From positions 30,627,123 to 30,691,122 of the forward strand of contig OZ020270.1 of NCBI GenBank assembly GCA_963971225.1: a DNA stretch of 64,000 nucleotides. Reading direction: 5' to 3'. Positions 20,537 through 32,460 of this stretch are shown one piece after another (position 1 is the stretch's first letter; each line of letters opens with the position of its first letter). A program made the translations under genes and the position numbers. This DNA is from Melieria omissa. Taxonomy: Eukaryota > Arthropoda > Insecta > Diptera > Ulidiidae. The notes beneath the pieces were generated by a model that was not told the origin of the DNA, made no database searches, and was given only the letters and a program-made list of their open reading frames with translations.

Positions 20537-22369
20537 TGTGGCATGTTGAACAAGTTAGCGTAAGTATGGTGTGTAATTTCTATCTGTCCTCTTATTGAAT
20601 TTGCGAAAAAGTGTTTGTCATTTGGGATTGCTGTTTTGGCTAGGTGTGGTTGTACGTAATTTTTATTTGATCCTGTGTCTATTAGGATTTTCAGTATCTT
20701 GCCACTCTTCGTTTTGCACTAAAAATAAGGCAACGAAGAATTTTTAACCTAAAAAATATATATCTGTGAGGTCTAGGTTTTCGTAGTTGTAGTTATTATG
20801 CTCATTGTAGTCTTGGTCTTGGGGGTCTTCTAGGGTGTCGAGAGGGTCATTTCCTGCATTGTGGTCTTCGGTCCCATCTCGGATGGTAGTTACGTGAAAG
20901 TTTCTCTGCATCTTAATGGGGGGGTTGGTGAGGTTCGAGTCGGGTTTTTCTTGTCGTTTTCCAGCGTAACGGAAAATGGTTCTGTTTGCGTAGTCTACAG
21001 CTCTTGTCCTAATACTTTCGTCAATTTCCATGGTTCAGGTTTCGGTGGTAGTTTCGGTGCCAATGGTCTTCCTGGTGGGTTGTAGTAGGGGTTGTTGTAC
21101 GGTCTGTTGAATGGTTGCTTGGTCCATTGTGCGAATTGTTGTGGCATTTGCATGTTTGGTGAGAATGGTCGTTGCGTGTATGGTATGTAGGCTAATTCTG
21201 GGTGGAATTGTTGTTGCTGATTTGGATATCTCATCTATCCTCACTGATTTCCATGCAAGAGATTGTATTCAAGATCAATGAAAGATGTGAATATACCTGG
21301 GCATAGAAATTTTGTACAGATGGACGTCCTTGTATAAAGCACGTCATTTGATATTCCAAAGTGCTTAGATCCCTTTTGTCGACGTAGTGGGTTGTTAGGC
21401 ATTTCGATATTGCCTTGCAATTAAGCGGGGTGTTATACGATTCGAGAACCTGGTCTGCTTTCCCTATGATTTTATTCCTTACTACATTCAGGATTCCGAA
21501 ATATTTTGGGCTGCCTACTTCGTTTTCGTAAATATTCAGTATTCGTTCTACGGTTTTTCTCCAGCTACTAAATTCAGTCGGGTTTCCGTAGAATTCCCTA
21601 AGTGATCTGACTACTTCGAGGATGCTGTCCATGTCGGACAAGTCGTTGATAAATCGTTGTTCGATAGTTTGGTCAGTTGCTATGTCGGGAGTGGGGTTGG
21701 TCATTCTCTGTACTATGGTCGCGCATTCTGTCCTAGCTACTTGTGTTACTATATTTTTGATTAACTCGGCTAGTTCGGGGGAAAGGGTTAGGGTTAGGGT
21801 TTGAGGTGGATGCTTGAGAGGATTGAGTACCTAGCACTGGTGGTCTAATTAAATTGTTTGGGTTTAACATCGTGAAAAATTAAATTTGCTTAGCCTTTAA
21901 AATTCCAATTCTTACTTCCCTTTCTGTTTTTTATTATTACCTTTCTATCCTAGAGGGTCCCGTAGGAATCGCAGAATTAGGTTCGATTATAAATTGTGGT
22001 ATCACAACTTCAGTTATAATTTGTTATGCTTTTACGTTTTTGTTTACACCTTTTTTAGTTAAAAATGTTCTTGGCAGTTTTCTTATAAACCTCGTATTCA
22101 GCTGAATTTAGAACTATACAAATTCTTGATTTTCCTCGCACTTTTTTCACGCTTTTCTTAACTTGTACTAATTGCACTAATTTCACAAATTTTTTTAACT
22201 TACAAGATAATCTACGAAGACATCCTGGCGAAGGCGGCTGACGTGATTTCCGTCTCCTTTTCGTCCTTTTCAGGTTACTGGGGGGCCTCGTTTCCTCCGC
22301 ACGTAGGGTCTTTATTTGGTTTAATTTTAGTCCGGTCGGCTGATGGTTTCTGTCGTAGTGTTCCTTATA
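20537..22369 (-). pseudogene. gag: old errantivirus gag and protease, copy A
   Basis: On the minus strand the leader runs from 22369; gag starts at about 21870 (MLNPNNLIRPPVLG). The capsid-like part is open at 21704-21231 (SLREFYGNPTEFSSWRKTV), and a proline- and asparagine-rich tail runs to 20744. It lacks CCHC knuckles, as errantivirus Gag usually does. After gag comes a protease start, LIDTGSNKNYVQ, at about 20660-20690, and then the truncated mariner. Frame changes lie near 21710 and 21232, and a stop near 20995 is specific to this copy. The 5' LTR of the same element lies beyond mariner M2, at 29167-29645. Confidence 0.82.
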
Positions 22370-22483
22370 TAGGGGTTTCCAACAAGAGGTGTTATTTTGA
22401 ATCACCCGGTATTTCGGTAGCTTTCACTTTTCAAGTTTTTATTCTTTGACATTTGACAAGTAAAAACTACGCCATTACTAAAA

Positions 22484-23535
22484 ATGAAACGATACACGCT
22501 TCAACAACGCATTGAAATTATTAAAATTCACTACAAAAATGGTGAAAATCTTGCAGTCACAGTTCGCAAAACTAAAGCATTTTTGGGTCGTCGTGAAGCA
22601 CCTTGTCGGACCGCAATACAGAAATTGGTGGAAAAATTCGAGCTGTTGGGACAAGTTAGTGATGTGAAGAATAAAACCCATGCACGTCGCTCAAGAACAA
22701 CTGAGAATATTGCTGCTGTAGTCTAAAGTGTTGAAGAAAACCCAGGTTTGTCGATTCCTCGTCGTTCTTTGGAATTGGGCATTCCAAAAACGTCATTACA
22801 CCGTATTTTGCATAAAGACTTGGGTCTGAAGGCTTATAAAGTTCAGTTAACACAAGAACTCAAGCCGACCGATCATCAACAATGTCGTGTCTTTGCTGAT
22901 TGGGTCCTTGAAATGTATGAAAATGATCCGGAATTTCATCGAAAAATCATCTTGACTGATGAGGCCCATTTCCACCTGTGGCTACGTCAACAAGCAAAAT
23001 TGTCGCATCTGGGGCTCGGAAAACCCAAGAGTTATTATTGAGAAGCCTCTCCATCCTCAACGTGTGACTGTTTGGCGCGGTTTATGGTCCGGCGGGGTCA
23101 TTGGACCTTACTTTTTCGAAAATGGGGTTGGATCAATAGTTACGGTGAATAGATTGCGCTATCGAGAGATGATTAATGATTTTTTATGGTCGGAGTTGGA
23201 TGGTATTGATCTGGACAACGTTTACTTTCAACAAGACGGCGCTACGTGCCACACAAGCAACGAAACCATTGCTCTTTTACGGGAAAAGTTTCCGGACCGT
23301 GTTATCTCTGGAAGAGGTGATCACAATTGGCCACTGAGATCTTGGGATTTAACACCTTGCGACTTCTTCCTTTGGAGCCACGTAAAAGATAAGGTGTACG
23401 CCAACAGCTCAGCGTCGATTCAAGACCTCAAAGATATAATTCGTGAGGCTATCGAGGACATAGGGCAGCCACTTTGCGATTTGGTTATGGAAAATTTCTT
23501 GAAAAGAATATTGTCCTGTAAGCGTGGTCGTGGTG
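22484..23535 (+). pseudogene. Tc1/mariner-family transposase, M2, dead
   Basis: Starts at the ATG at 22484. It shares with M1 and M3 a stop directly after ENIAAVV. A 2-bp deletion relative to M1 at about 22976 shifts the frame just after the first catalytic block (LTDEAHFHL). The rest reads YFQQDGATCHTSNETI and SWDLTPCDFFLWSHVKDK in the third frame. The last codons continue at 28578-28630 beyond the LOA insertion. Confidence 0.85.
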
Positions 23536-23708
23536 TACCTGGCTGTGGGCGAACGGAGTCTCCCCGACACCGGGCCGAATCGGGTGTAGTACTTGGCCTT
23601 GCCATGGCAGAGGGGGCGCTGACATGGTCGACCATCGTTTCGCCCCCACCTCCTCAGGCCCGCCGCGCTTGCCTTGTCGAGCAAAGCGGGCGATTATGAT
23701 ATCATGTC

Positions 23709-24885
23709 ATGGCTTCTTCCGGTTTGGCCTCGGAACTCGCGGGAGACGAGGATAACCTCTCCCTAACTGACTTGGACTACCTCTCAGGGCTAAGTCAGGA
23801 CACATTAACTGAGAGCGTCGGGATGCGCGCCAGTGGCGCCATCCCGACACCCGTTTTCCGAGCGGACCGCAGACCTCCAGTGGAGAGAAGCGCGACGCGA
23901 AAAAACCTAAAAAGCGGACAGTGAAGGCCGCCTACAACCACGCCCTATTCGTTCTCGCTAAGATAGCTGAGAATGAAAAGAAGGGCGTAGCGGTCGAAAG
24001 GGACGCAGCCGACAAGCGTAGGTACCAGGCAGTCGTCGATGAGTACCTCGCAGCGCAGGCTCGAGCAGAAGAGCAGCCGACTACCAGCGGGAAGGCAGCT
24101 GCCATGCTAAAAAGGTTAGGTCCCAGGATTCGTCCGACAACCATGCCAAACGAGTGAAGGACGCCAGAGGCGCCCCGCGGAGGAAACCGCACTCCTCGAG
24201 CGAGCAGGTCCGCCTCTTCAGTGAAGTGGCTAAGGACCAGCTCTGTATGGCATTGGTGGACGAGCTTAATAGCACGGGCCGGTCGATCAGCGAGCGATGG
24301 GATAAGATCGAGGCGAGGCTTTCCGACCTGGTTTTGGAAAAGCTGAGAGCAAAACCAGGATCTATCCCCAGTTTCGACTGTTCGGACGTGGTCAGGGGAC
24401 ATCGGGTGATTAGATGTGACGACGAGGCCTCGAGGGTATTCTTGCTGGAGTGCGTCGCTAAGATCAGTGGCGCCTGGGAGGGTCTGAAGCTCAGACTAGT
24501 ACCGGCCAGCGAGATCCCCAAGAGACCGAGGGCGCGCATCTGGTTGCCTAAGGGGCAGACTGACCATGCGAGAATAGTGGAGACACTCGCTCTGCAGAAC
24601 CCGGAGGTGCCTATGGATGACTGGGTCATCATTAAGGGGGAGGAATCCTCGAAGAACAGCCAGACGTTCGTGGTCCTGATCAACCCAGAGAGTGTTGAGG
24701 CCATCGAAAAGGCTGATGGAAAGCTGAGGTATGGCATCAGAAAGGCCAGGATCCGTGTCTGGACATCCGACGCGGGTACTGGTCAAGATGACATACCGGC
24801 CCTCAATCCAGATGAGGTGGAAGACACCAACAAGTTGGACGACCTGGCGCTGGATGACAAGGAAAACCCCGGTAAAGATGCTTAG
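23709..24885 (+). pseudogene. LOA-clade ORF1 protein, two frameshifts
   Basis: Starts MASSGLASELAGDEDNLSL at 23709. Frame changes fall near 23922 and 24140-24155; the long C-terminal part is open from 24154 to 24885. That part (VVRGHRVIRCDDEASRVFL, IPKRPRARIWLPKG) resembles the DUF4780-type domain of LOA-lineage ORF1 proteins, which probably bind element RNA. No CCHC knuckles. The stop at 24883-24885 overlaps the ORF2 start in ATGCTTAG. Confidence 0.75.
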
Positions 24886-27800
24886 GGTCGTGCAGGTGAA
24901 CCTGAAGCACTCGAAGTGTGCTTCAGACAACCTGTCTGTTCTCCTCAGCGAGGAGAACGTGGACCTCTGCATCCTACAGGAGCCCTGGGTCAGAGACTCC
25001 ACGGTTAAGGGCCTAAGCATCCACGGGTACAGTCTTCTGTACAGGGTCTCTTCAGGTACACCTAGAGCCTGCATATTAGCTAAGAAACATATTAACGCTT
25101 TTCTATGTTGCAGCCTGAGTAGTGACGACCTCGCCGTTGTGAGGCTCACGGACGCGCGAGGGCAACCCCTAATGGTGGCGGCATCATACATGGCCCACGA
25201 CAAGCCGGCACCACCAGCGGAGGTGCAGACATTAGTGGAGGCAGCCCGCAACGCCAAATGTGACTTGCTGCTGGGGTGTGATGCTAACACCAGGCACACA
25301 CTTTGGGGCAGCAGCGAGGACAACGAAAGGGGTGAGTCTCTCTTCAACTTTATCTTAGATTATAACCTTAGTGTCTGCAATTTGGGTAACTCTCCTACCT
25401 TCACCTTCCCGAGCTCAGAGAGCTTTCAGGGGTGGGAGGAGGTACTCGACGTAACTCTGCTACTCGACCAGACGAACTTGAACATTGAGGGTTGGAGGGT
25501 GTCCGACAAAAAGTCTTTCTCGGACCACAAATATATCATGTTCAGCGTTGACACGCCGGTGTGTACTCCAAAAAAGTTTAGGAACCCACGGAAGACGGAC
25601 TGGAACAGATATGAGAGTATCCTGAGGTCCCAATTCCTAAGGTTCCCAAAATCTAGCATTAGCTCTATATCCGAGTTAGAGAAGAGAGCAAATCGGCTCG
25701 AAAAAACTCTCACTAGAGCATTTGACCAATCTTGTCCGATTCGTCACGAAAGGAAACCAATTCCACCGTTGTGGAATACGGAGCTTTCTGAGTTGAGGAG
25801 GGAGACCAGAAGAGTCTTTAATGAGTCCTACAGAACCAAGATTTGGCAGCCATACAGGGAATGTCTGCGCAAATACAAGCGAGCTATTGGATCTGCCAAG
25901 AGGCAGTCTTGGCAAAACTTCTGTTCTTCGATTGAGAACGTTAAGGAAACGGCCAGGCTAAGCAAAGCTCTTGCCAAGGGATATTCACCCCCGACGCTTT
26001 TACACAGGCCGGATGGGGCAGCCACGGAATCAGTGGCAGAGTCATTGGAACCCTTAACGTCCACTTACTTCCCCGAATGCGATGTGACCGCACCCAGGGT
26101 GCTACCAGTTCGGAGCCCTAGGTCGAGAGCGGTCGCCCAGAAGGTGATCTCTAGGGAGATGACCCGCTGGGCTATCGGCTCCTTTTCCCCATACAAAAGT
26201 CCCGGTCCAGACCGAATTCTGCCCATCATGCTACAAAGAATGGGGGAAGGCGCAATGGACTGGCTTCGAGAGCTCTTTGTCAGCTGCATAGCACTGAACT
26301 ATATACCCAAATCATGGCGGAAAGCCAGGGTGGTATACATACCAAAGGCAGGCAAAAGAGGACATGTCCTTCCGAAGGACTTTAGGCCAATTAGCCTGAC
26401 CTCGTTTGTGTTAAAAACGCTCGAGCGCGTACTGGACACGTATATAAGAGGAAGCCTGGAAGAGAACCATCTATCCACGGCTCAGCATGCATACACGAAA
26501 GGTAAATCCACCGAGACTGCTCTGCACGAGGTCGTGAGGACCGTAGAGAGATCTCTGTCATTTAAAGAATATACCCTGGCGGCGTTTCTTGACATTGAAG
26601 GAGCATTTAATAACGTGGATAAGGAAGCCATAGTTAACTCCCTGATAGACCTACAGGTCGAGGGTTGCATCTGTTCGTGGATTTCGGCTCTGCTAAGTAG
26701 CAGACAGATCCAGGCTGAAATCGGCAACTCGAGTATCACACGATATGCAAAGAGGGGGACACCCCAAGGAGGGGTAATATCTCCATTGTTATGGCTAATT
26801 ACATTGAACCCCATACTAAGGACTCTTAACCGAGGTGGGGTCAAGGTGATTGCGTACGCCGACGACATCATCATTATGGTGACAGGGCCCTTCCTAGATA
26901 CAATTAGTGGCATCTTGGAGGGTGCTCTGAGTACTCTGAGCAGCTGGGCCGCTCGATGCGGGCTTGGGATTAATCCTACCAAAACAGAGCTGCTACTGTT
27001 TACAAGAAAGTACAAAGTTCCCCCATTTCGATTGCCGAAGCTCAACGGTAGCGAGCTCAGGCTATCCTCAGAAGCTAAATATCTTGGAGCCATATTAGAC
27101 ACCAAACTTAGCTGGAAATCTAATATACAGGAGAGGGCAAGAAAAGCACTGGTAGCGTACTACTCGTGCAGCAGACTCTTCGGTAAAAAATTGGGCCTAC
27201 AACCGAAGATGGTGCGTTGGACCTATACAGCGATAGTTCGACCCATTCTCACGTACGGAGCACTGGTATGGTGGCCGGCGTTAGAGAAGAACCACAACGT
27301 CAATAGACTTAATGCAGTGCAGAGGGCGGCGTGTGTCGGGATTACGGGGGCCTTGAGGTCCTGCCCTTCTGATGCTTTAAATACGCTTCTTCATCTGCTG
27401 CCGATTGAATCTTTTATTAGACGGCCGCCTCTAGCGCATTGAGACTGAGAAAATCATCTCAATGGGCGGAAAGACCTTACGGACACAGTAGCATCCTCAC
27501 GAAGGTTCCGACGGACCTAAGGGGAGATACGGACTACACCAAAGAATGTGCCGACTTTGGTGTTAGGTTTTCCACGCTCGTTCCCTCCAGAAGGGAATGG
27601 GAGCGTTACGCAACTGTTTTTACAAACGTAGAAACCTCCCTATACACAGACGGTTCAAAGATGGACTGTGGTGTTGGGGCAGGTGTTTACTCCAGGGATC
27701 TGCTTGTGGAAAAAGCTTTTCACCTACCGGATTTCTGCAGTGTTTTTCAAGCGGAAGTCTTTGCAATAAGAGAAGCCCGCAGGATTCTCCTACAGCAAGA

Positions 27801-28459
27801 AATCCAGAGTAGGGATGTTTTCATCTTTTCAGACAGCCAAGCAGCCATCAAGGCACTCACCAAGCCCATAGTGAAATCTGAACTGGTCAGGGACTGTAAT
27901 GAATTGCTAGGGTTGGTGGGTGGCCGGCTGGATCTTACCATCTGCTGGATACCCGGTCACGCGGGTATCAGCGGAAACGAGTCAGCCGACGAGTTGGCCA
28001 AGGTGGGATCCGCCATGGACCCACAGCCCGAAAGGGTGGCACCGCCTTTAAGTGCAAGGCTACAACAGATAAAGGAAAATTTCCTTAGGAAGGCGGATAG
28101 TAGGTGGAGCAATCTTTCCAGCTGCAGAGTGGCTCGACAGATCTGGCCACGCTACGACTCCCACAGAACCAACGACCTGCTGCTAAATTCTCGTAGGAAT
28201 GTTTCTAGGCTGACGGCCGTGATCACGGGTCACTGGCCTACACGCAGCGAGATTGGGAATCCCCCACAACCCCTTTTGCAGAAGCTGCAGAGAAACCAAC
28301 GAGAGTGAGACACTCGAGCACTTCCTCTGCGGCTACCCTGCCTTAGCATTTAAAAGACTAAATTCCTTGGGGAACAGTCTGATTAGCTCTCTAGCTGATC
28401 TGTCTGAAATAAGACTAAAATGCATCAAGTCCTATTTGGACAATGCTGGTTGGCTTTAG
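24878..28459 (+). pseudogene. LOA-clade ORF2: endonuclease, reverse transcriptase, RNase H
   Basis: Start chosen at the ATG at 24878, inside the ORF1 stop overlap, giving MLRVVQVNLKHSK. The apurinic-type endonuclease holds LCILQEPWV and SFSDHKYIMFS. The reverse transcriptase holds FRPISLTSFVLKTLERV, FLDIEGAFNNVD, GTPQGGVISPLLW and catalytic YADDIIIM. This frame ends at 27442; a one-base shift near 27420 moves the RNase H into the next frame (TDGSKMDCGVGAG, IFSDSQAAIKAL, PGHAGISGNESADELAK). A further shift near 28255 precedes a C-terminal zinc finger, CRSCRETNESETLEHFLCGY. Catalytic residues look intact; the two shifts kill the frame unless they are sequence errors. Confidence 0.88.
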
Positions 28460-28727
28460 AGCCCAGTATTTTCTCCCACGCAGGGAAGACCCAGTCGAGG
28501 AGGCGACAACAAAACGGCACATAGTGCTACTTGAGTGTGCTCTGAGAGCACGCAGTCGCTGCTACCTACCTACCTAAGCGTGGTCGTGGTGGCCATTTGG
28601 GTGATGTTGTTTTTCATTATTAACGGCATACCTTCCTCTTTATTATGAAATAAACATCCGATCATTTATCTCAAAAATGGCATTTTTCTTTGAATACCAA
28701 AATAACACCTTTTGTTGGAAAACCCTG

Positions 28728-29166
28728 TATTTGACGCGTAGCGATTTTTTGCACTTATGTCATTTGTTGATCACATACGCTGTCTCTGACTGTGGCGCTC
28801 TGTTATTTATCTTAGCGGCACTTGATGTCTTTAACAGACTATGGCGCTTTTTTCGGTTTGTTTTTAGCGGCACTTGATGTCTTTAACGGACTATGGCGCT
28901 TTTTTCGGTTTGTTTTTAGCGGCACTTGATGTCTTTAACGGACTATGGCGCTTTTTTCGGTTTGTTTTTAGCGGCACTTGATGTCTTTAACGGACTATGG
29001 CGCTTTTTTCGGTTTGTTTTTAGCGGCACTTGATGTCTTTAATGACTGTGTGTCTTTGATGACTGTGGCGCTCTACTTTTCCTTTAGCGGCACTTAATAT
29101 CTTTGGGATTACACCATTTCACTTCACCGTTCACCGTTACCGAACCGATTATTTTGCTCGGGCGCC
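28728..29166 (-). other. errantivirus leader, copy B
   Basis: Counterpart of 15207-15541. Four full 52-bp units lie at about 28815-29023, then a partial unit. The primer-binding text GGCGCCCGAGC is read leftward from 29166. The mariner M2 right end abuts it at 28727, and the same errantivirus continues beyond M2 at 22369. Confidence 0.75.
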
Positions 29167-29645
29167 AGTTAGATAAACTTTTGTTTATTTTATTAAAAAA
29201 ATTAATTTTTTAGTTCGGATTACGTCCGTTCAGTTTTATTGATATTTTCTAACTAATTACAAAAATGTTCTTATGCTAAAACCTAACCTATTGATCTATC
29301 GACGTGATCGCCTGTAATTTGCTTTCTCAGGTTTATTTTGGCTGACACAGCTTCTCCACTCGATGGTGGTCGTTGACTTGCCATGCAGTGCGTGTTGGTG
29401 GTGTCAGCATTTTGGTTTTGTGCTGGCTGGGCCGCTGGTCATCGTCCCCAGTGTTGAGGTGTCAGCATTTTGGTGTTGTGCTGGCTGGGCCGCTGGTCAT
29501 CGTCCCCAGTGTTGAGGTGTCAGCATTTTTGTGTTGTGCTGGCTGGGCCGCTGGTCATCGTCCCCAGTGTTGCGATGTCAGCATTTTGGTGTTATGCTGT
29601 TTTAGTTGTTCGCTGAGCCGTTGGTCAGCGTATCTGGTGCTAACT
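29167..29645 (-). repeat. LTR of the old errantivirus, copy B
   Basis: Same ends as 15542-15963 (AGTTAGATAAAC to GGTGCTAACT) followed by TATA at 29646-29649. It is longer because it holds one more 58-bp unit (starts at 29403, 29461, 29519 and a partial at 29577). Confidence 0.8.
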
Positions 29646-30667
29646 TATACAAAGAAGAGAATTATAAACTTTTCAATTTTCTCAAGACCTTTTTCTTAAA
29701 AAAGTGTGAAAGATGGCTTTAAACAAGCATAATCCCATCACAACAAAGTCACAAAGAATTGTTAAATTAATTATATCCTGAAAAAAGTTATAATAAAACA
29801 AAAAACCAAATTATAATTTTTGATACAAAGCTCGATCTACGATTAAGTATCGAAATATCAATATGTACCAGTCGATGACTTTGTCCGTTATTATAGAGTA
29901 CTAGGTGGACCCCGCGGATTCGCACGCAAGCTCTCTTCTTTCACCTGATACAAATTTTGAACGCATTGTTGACCCCGTCAGATTTTGATTTAAAAAATAG
30001 CATATGTCCATTATCTTTGTTGTCAAGTCGTTCTAAAAACTGTGAAGTCAAAAGGCCCTTTAAATCATGAGTTTTCACATTTACTCTGAACAAATTATTA
30101 ATCCTTAGTTTATCACGGTAGATTTCGATTTTCAAAAATATGAAAAGCACATTTTAATTATTTCCCGATAGAAGTGCTTTTTATCTAAGTTTGAAGTTAA
30201 AAGGACCAATAAATCGCGTTTCTCCATACAAACTGTTAACCCATTGTTCACCCCGTTAGATTTTCATTTTCAAAAAAGTGAAAAACACGTGTCAAATTAT
30301 TTCTCACTTAGAGTACTTTCACAAAGTTTGAAGTCCGTGGCCCTATTAATTTAATCATATTTTTTTTACAGTTTCGCCATACAAACTTTTAACCGGTCGT
30401 TGACCCCGGCCGATTTTAATATTCGGAAAAAATGAAAAACACGTATCGAGGTTATTTTACATTTGAAGTACTTTGACCAAGTTTGAAGTCAACAGGCACA
30501 CAAAAATTGTTTCTCCATACATACTTTTAACCCGTCGTTGATCCAGTTAGATTTCGATTTTGAAAATAATGAGAAACGCGTGTATAATTTTTTTCATTTC
30601 AAGTATTTTTAAAATTTTTGAAGTCAATAGGCCTATCGGTTCATGTTTTTTTCGAGTCTATCCTTAA

Positions 30668-32231
30668 CCCTCCATTACTATCGTCAGGGTGGAACCACCC
30701 TGTGAGTTCAATTTCTCAGTAAAATATAGATTTTTTAATCAGAACCAGCATAAAGTTATAATGTAATCCACATTTGCATATTTTGTAAGATTTTAGAGTA
30801 CATTGCAGTTGCATAAATAAAGCTGATGCTTTTATACAATTTTTTTAAAAAGTCACTGGGTGTGTTACACCCTACGATAGTAGTGGCGTTATAAAATTGC
30901 TGGATGCTTAACACCCATTAATAATAATTAAGTTTTATTTTTTATAATATTCGTTTACTTATTTGTATTCACTTTTTGCGACAATTTTATTAAATAACGT
31001 ATAGTCCATTTACTTAGTAGAAAATCCTTAAAAATTCTCTAGGTAAAAACTTTTTATAACATTAAATTTGTTATATCTTAAAGTAATAAAGTTAGAAGGA
31101 CGAAATTCAAGGATGTAGTAGTGTACATATTAGTCTTTAAGATATATTTTTTTCAAGTTTTTTTCCAATAGTTTTTGGAAATTTCCAAGGATATTCAAGG
31201 ACAAAGTTTTAAAAGGACATTTTTAATACCTCTTCGTCCTTTTGCACTAAAACATTAAATTTTATAATGTTCTAAGGATTTTTCTGTTTCATTTGATACC
31301 CATATTGTTATTATACAATGCGCTAAATTTTTTAAATAATTCCTTGAAATAAACATATCCTTTAAATTTCAAATTTGGCCCCTAGTTTCACAAATATATC
31401 GATTTTTCGTGTGTTTGGAAATTTTTTGATTTTTGTCGCACGGTGTAACCTTAAAAAGGAGCAGGTATATTGTTGATTTTTGTTTAAGTTATTACGCAAA
31501 ATTTTACCTCGGTCCGAAAAAAACTATCAAATGAATATTTATTTCTTATTTTATTAGCTTTCTAAATCAGTAAGCCCAAGAAACATAACTTAAATATTGT
31601 GCAAAATGTGGCTATTTTGCCAATAATAATTTAATTTTAATTTTTTAATAATTGATTGGCACGACAGCCCGCTTACGCGAGACTAAGGCGTAGCTTCCCG
31701 CTACCACCCGTGTTGTGCGTGTGAATTTTGTACGCGGGTGGAAGGGACCTACAGTTTTATGCCGGTTCCGAACGGCAGGTTGGGAGCTTTTTCATAGGCA
31801 ATTTTTACTCTCAGAGGTTTGCCATTTCCAGCTGAGAGGACAGCCACCGAAAGAGAAAACGAGTTTCCCGTTATTTTTTTTAGGTGTTACTACATGCAGT
31901 ATTCGATCTTGCGTCGCTCTGCATGCGACTCGTTGGACCGCGCACTAACCAACTGAGCCACGGCGGCTATTTTGCCAATACAACTTTTTATTTCACCTTT
32001 ATTTCCTTGAAATGAGATCCACATAAACAAATGTTTATATTAAATAAATGAATTAACAAAATTATACAATTTATTTTTGTTTTTACATGTTTTACATGTG
32101 TTCTGATTATGAAAAAATGTGTTTTTTTTATTTTACCGCAATGGATAAGTAAAACGGATAATAAAAAGTTGTGGGTGGATTACACCCACGATAGTAATGG
32201 CGTTAGTGTAATAGACGATAGTAATGGAGGG
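30668..32231. mobile_element. TTAA-flanked (piggyBac-type) element, copy B
   Basis: The same element as 16977-18111, bounded by TTAA at 30664-30667 and 32232-32235, lengthened by the SINE at 31626-31967 and the extra stretch near 31507. Confidence 0.85.
31626..31967 (-). mobile_element. tRNA-derived SINE, minus orientation
   Basis: Read on the minus strand it begins GCCGCCGTGGCTCAGTTGGT, which contains a polymerase III A box (TGGCTCAGTTGG), followed by a degenerate B box (AAGATCGAATACTGC), a tRNA-unrelated body and an AT-rich tail. The target duplication GGCTATTTTGCCAATA is present on both sides (31610-31625 and 31965-31980, the first bases shared with the SINE end). The unoccupied site is intact in copy A at 17848-17863. 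A second copy lies at 43885-44217. Confidence 0.85.
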
Positions 32232-32460
32232 TTAAACCAATCTTAGCCCATTATTGGTCCAGTTAAATTTTGATTTTCAAAAAATTATAAAATACATGTC
32301 GAATTATTTTTGGTTTAGAGTATTTTCAGGAAGTTCGAAATCAAAATGTCTCTTAAATCACTTTTCTTCATACAACACCTTAACACATGTTTTGCCCTTT
32401 ACACCCCGAATTTCAAAAAATCCCGTCATAGCGGAGGTTAATTTTTCAAGATGTATGTAC

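Larger units (their letters stand above)
15207..22369. repeat. tandem segmental duplication, copy A (about 7.2 kb)
   Basis: This stretch reappears almost base for base as copy B at 28728-35565 plus 48844-50908. Both copies start at the TA after a mariner right end and end at the TA before a mariner left end. Order in both: errantivirus leader, LTR, non-coding repeat array with TTAA element, truncated mariner, errantivirus protease and gag. Copy A lacks the SINE, the hAT MITE and the errantivirus that sit in copy B and shows their empty sites at 17848-17863, 18333-18340 and 20298-20301. Confidence 0.9.
23536..28574 (+). mobile_element. LOA-clade non-LTR retrotransposon, near full length
   Basis: About 5.04 kb, inserted in mariner M2 with a 17-bp target duplication, TAAGCGTGGTCGTGGTG, at 23519-23535 and 28575-28591. 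A 5' untranslated region of about 170 bp precedes ORF1. ORF2 carries endonuclease, reverse transcriptase and RNase H, an arrangement found in the LOA, I and some R1 lineages; the ORF1 type favours LOA. The 3' end is a short CTAC run, CTACCTACCTACC, not poly(A). A handful of frameshifts make it non-autonomous. Confidence 0.87.
22370..28727 (+). mobile_element. mariner M2, split by a LOA-clade insertion
   Basis: The same mariner family as M1. The left end TAGGGGTTTCCAACAAGAGG follows a TA at 22368-22369, and the right end stops at 28727 before TA. Errantivirus leader flanks it on both sides in matching orientation, so M2 inserted in that leader. The LOA-clade element occupies 23536-28574. Confidence 0.87.

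Noticed and set aside
21784..21803. GGGTTAGGGTTAGGGTT, telomere-like (also about 50323-50342)
   Set aside because: Only about three repeats, inside the errantivirus gag frame in both unit copies; flies lack this telomere repeat. Coding coincidence.
24081..25347. Minus-strand open frames of 218 and 283 codons opposite LOA ORF1 and ORF2
   Set aside because: They run antisense to recognised domains and hold no known motif.
31640..31967. tRNA gene on the minus strand
   Set aside because: A and B box-like text is present, but no cloverleaf is maintained and the unit recurs with a SINE body and target duplication.
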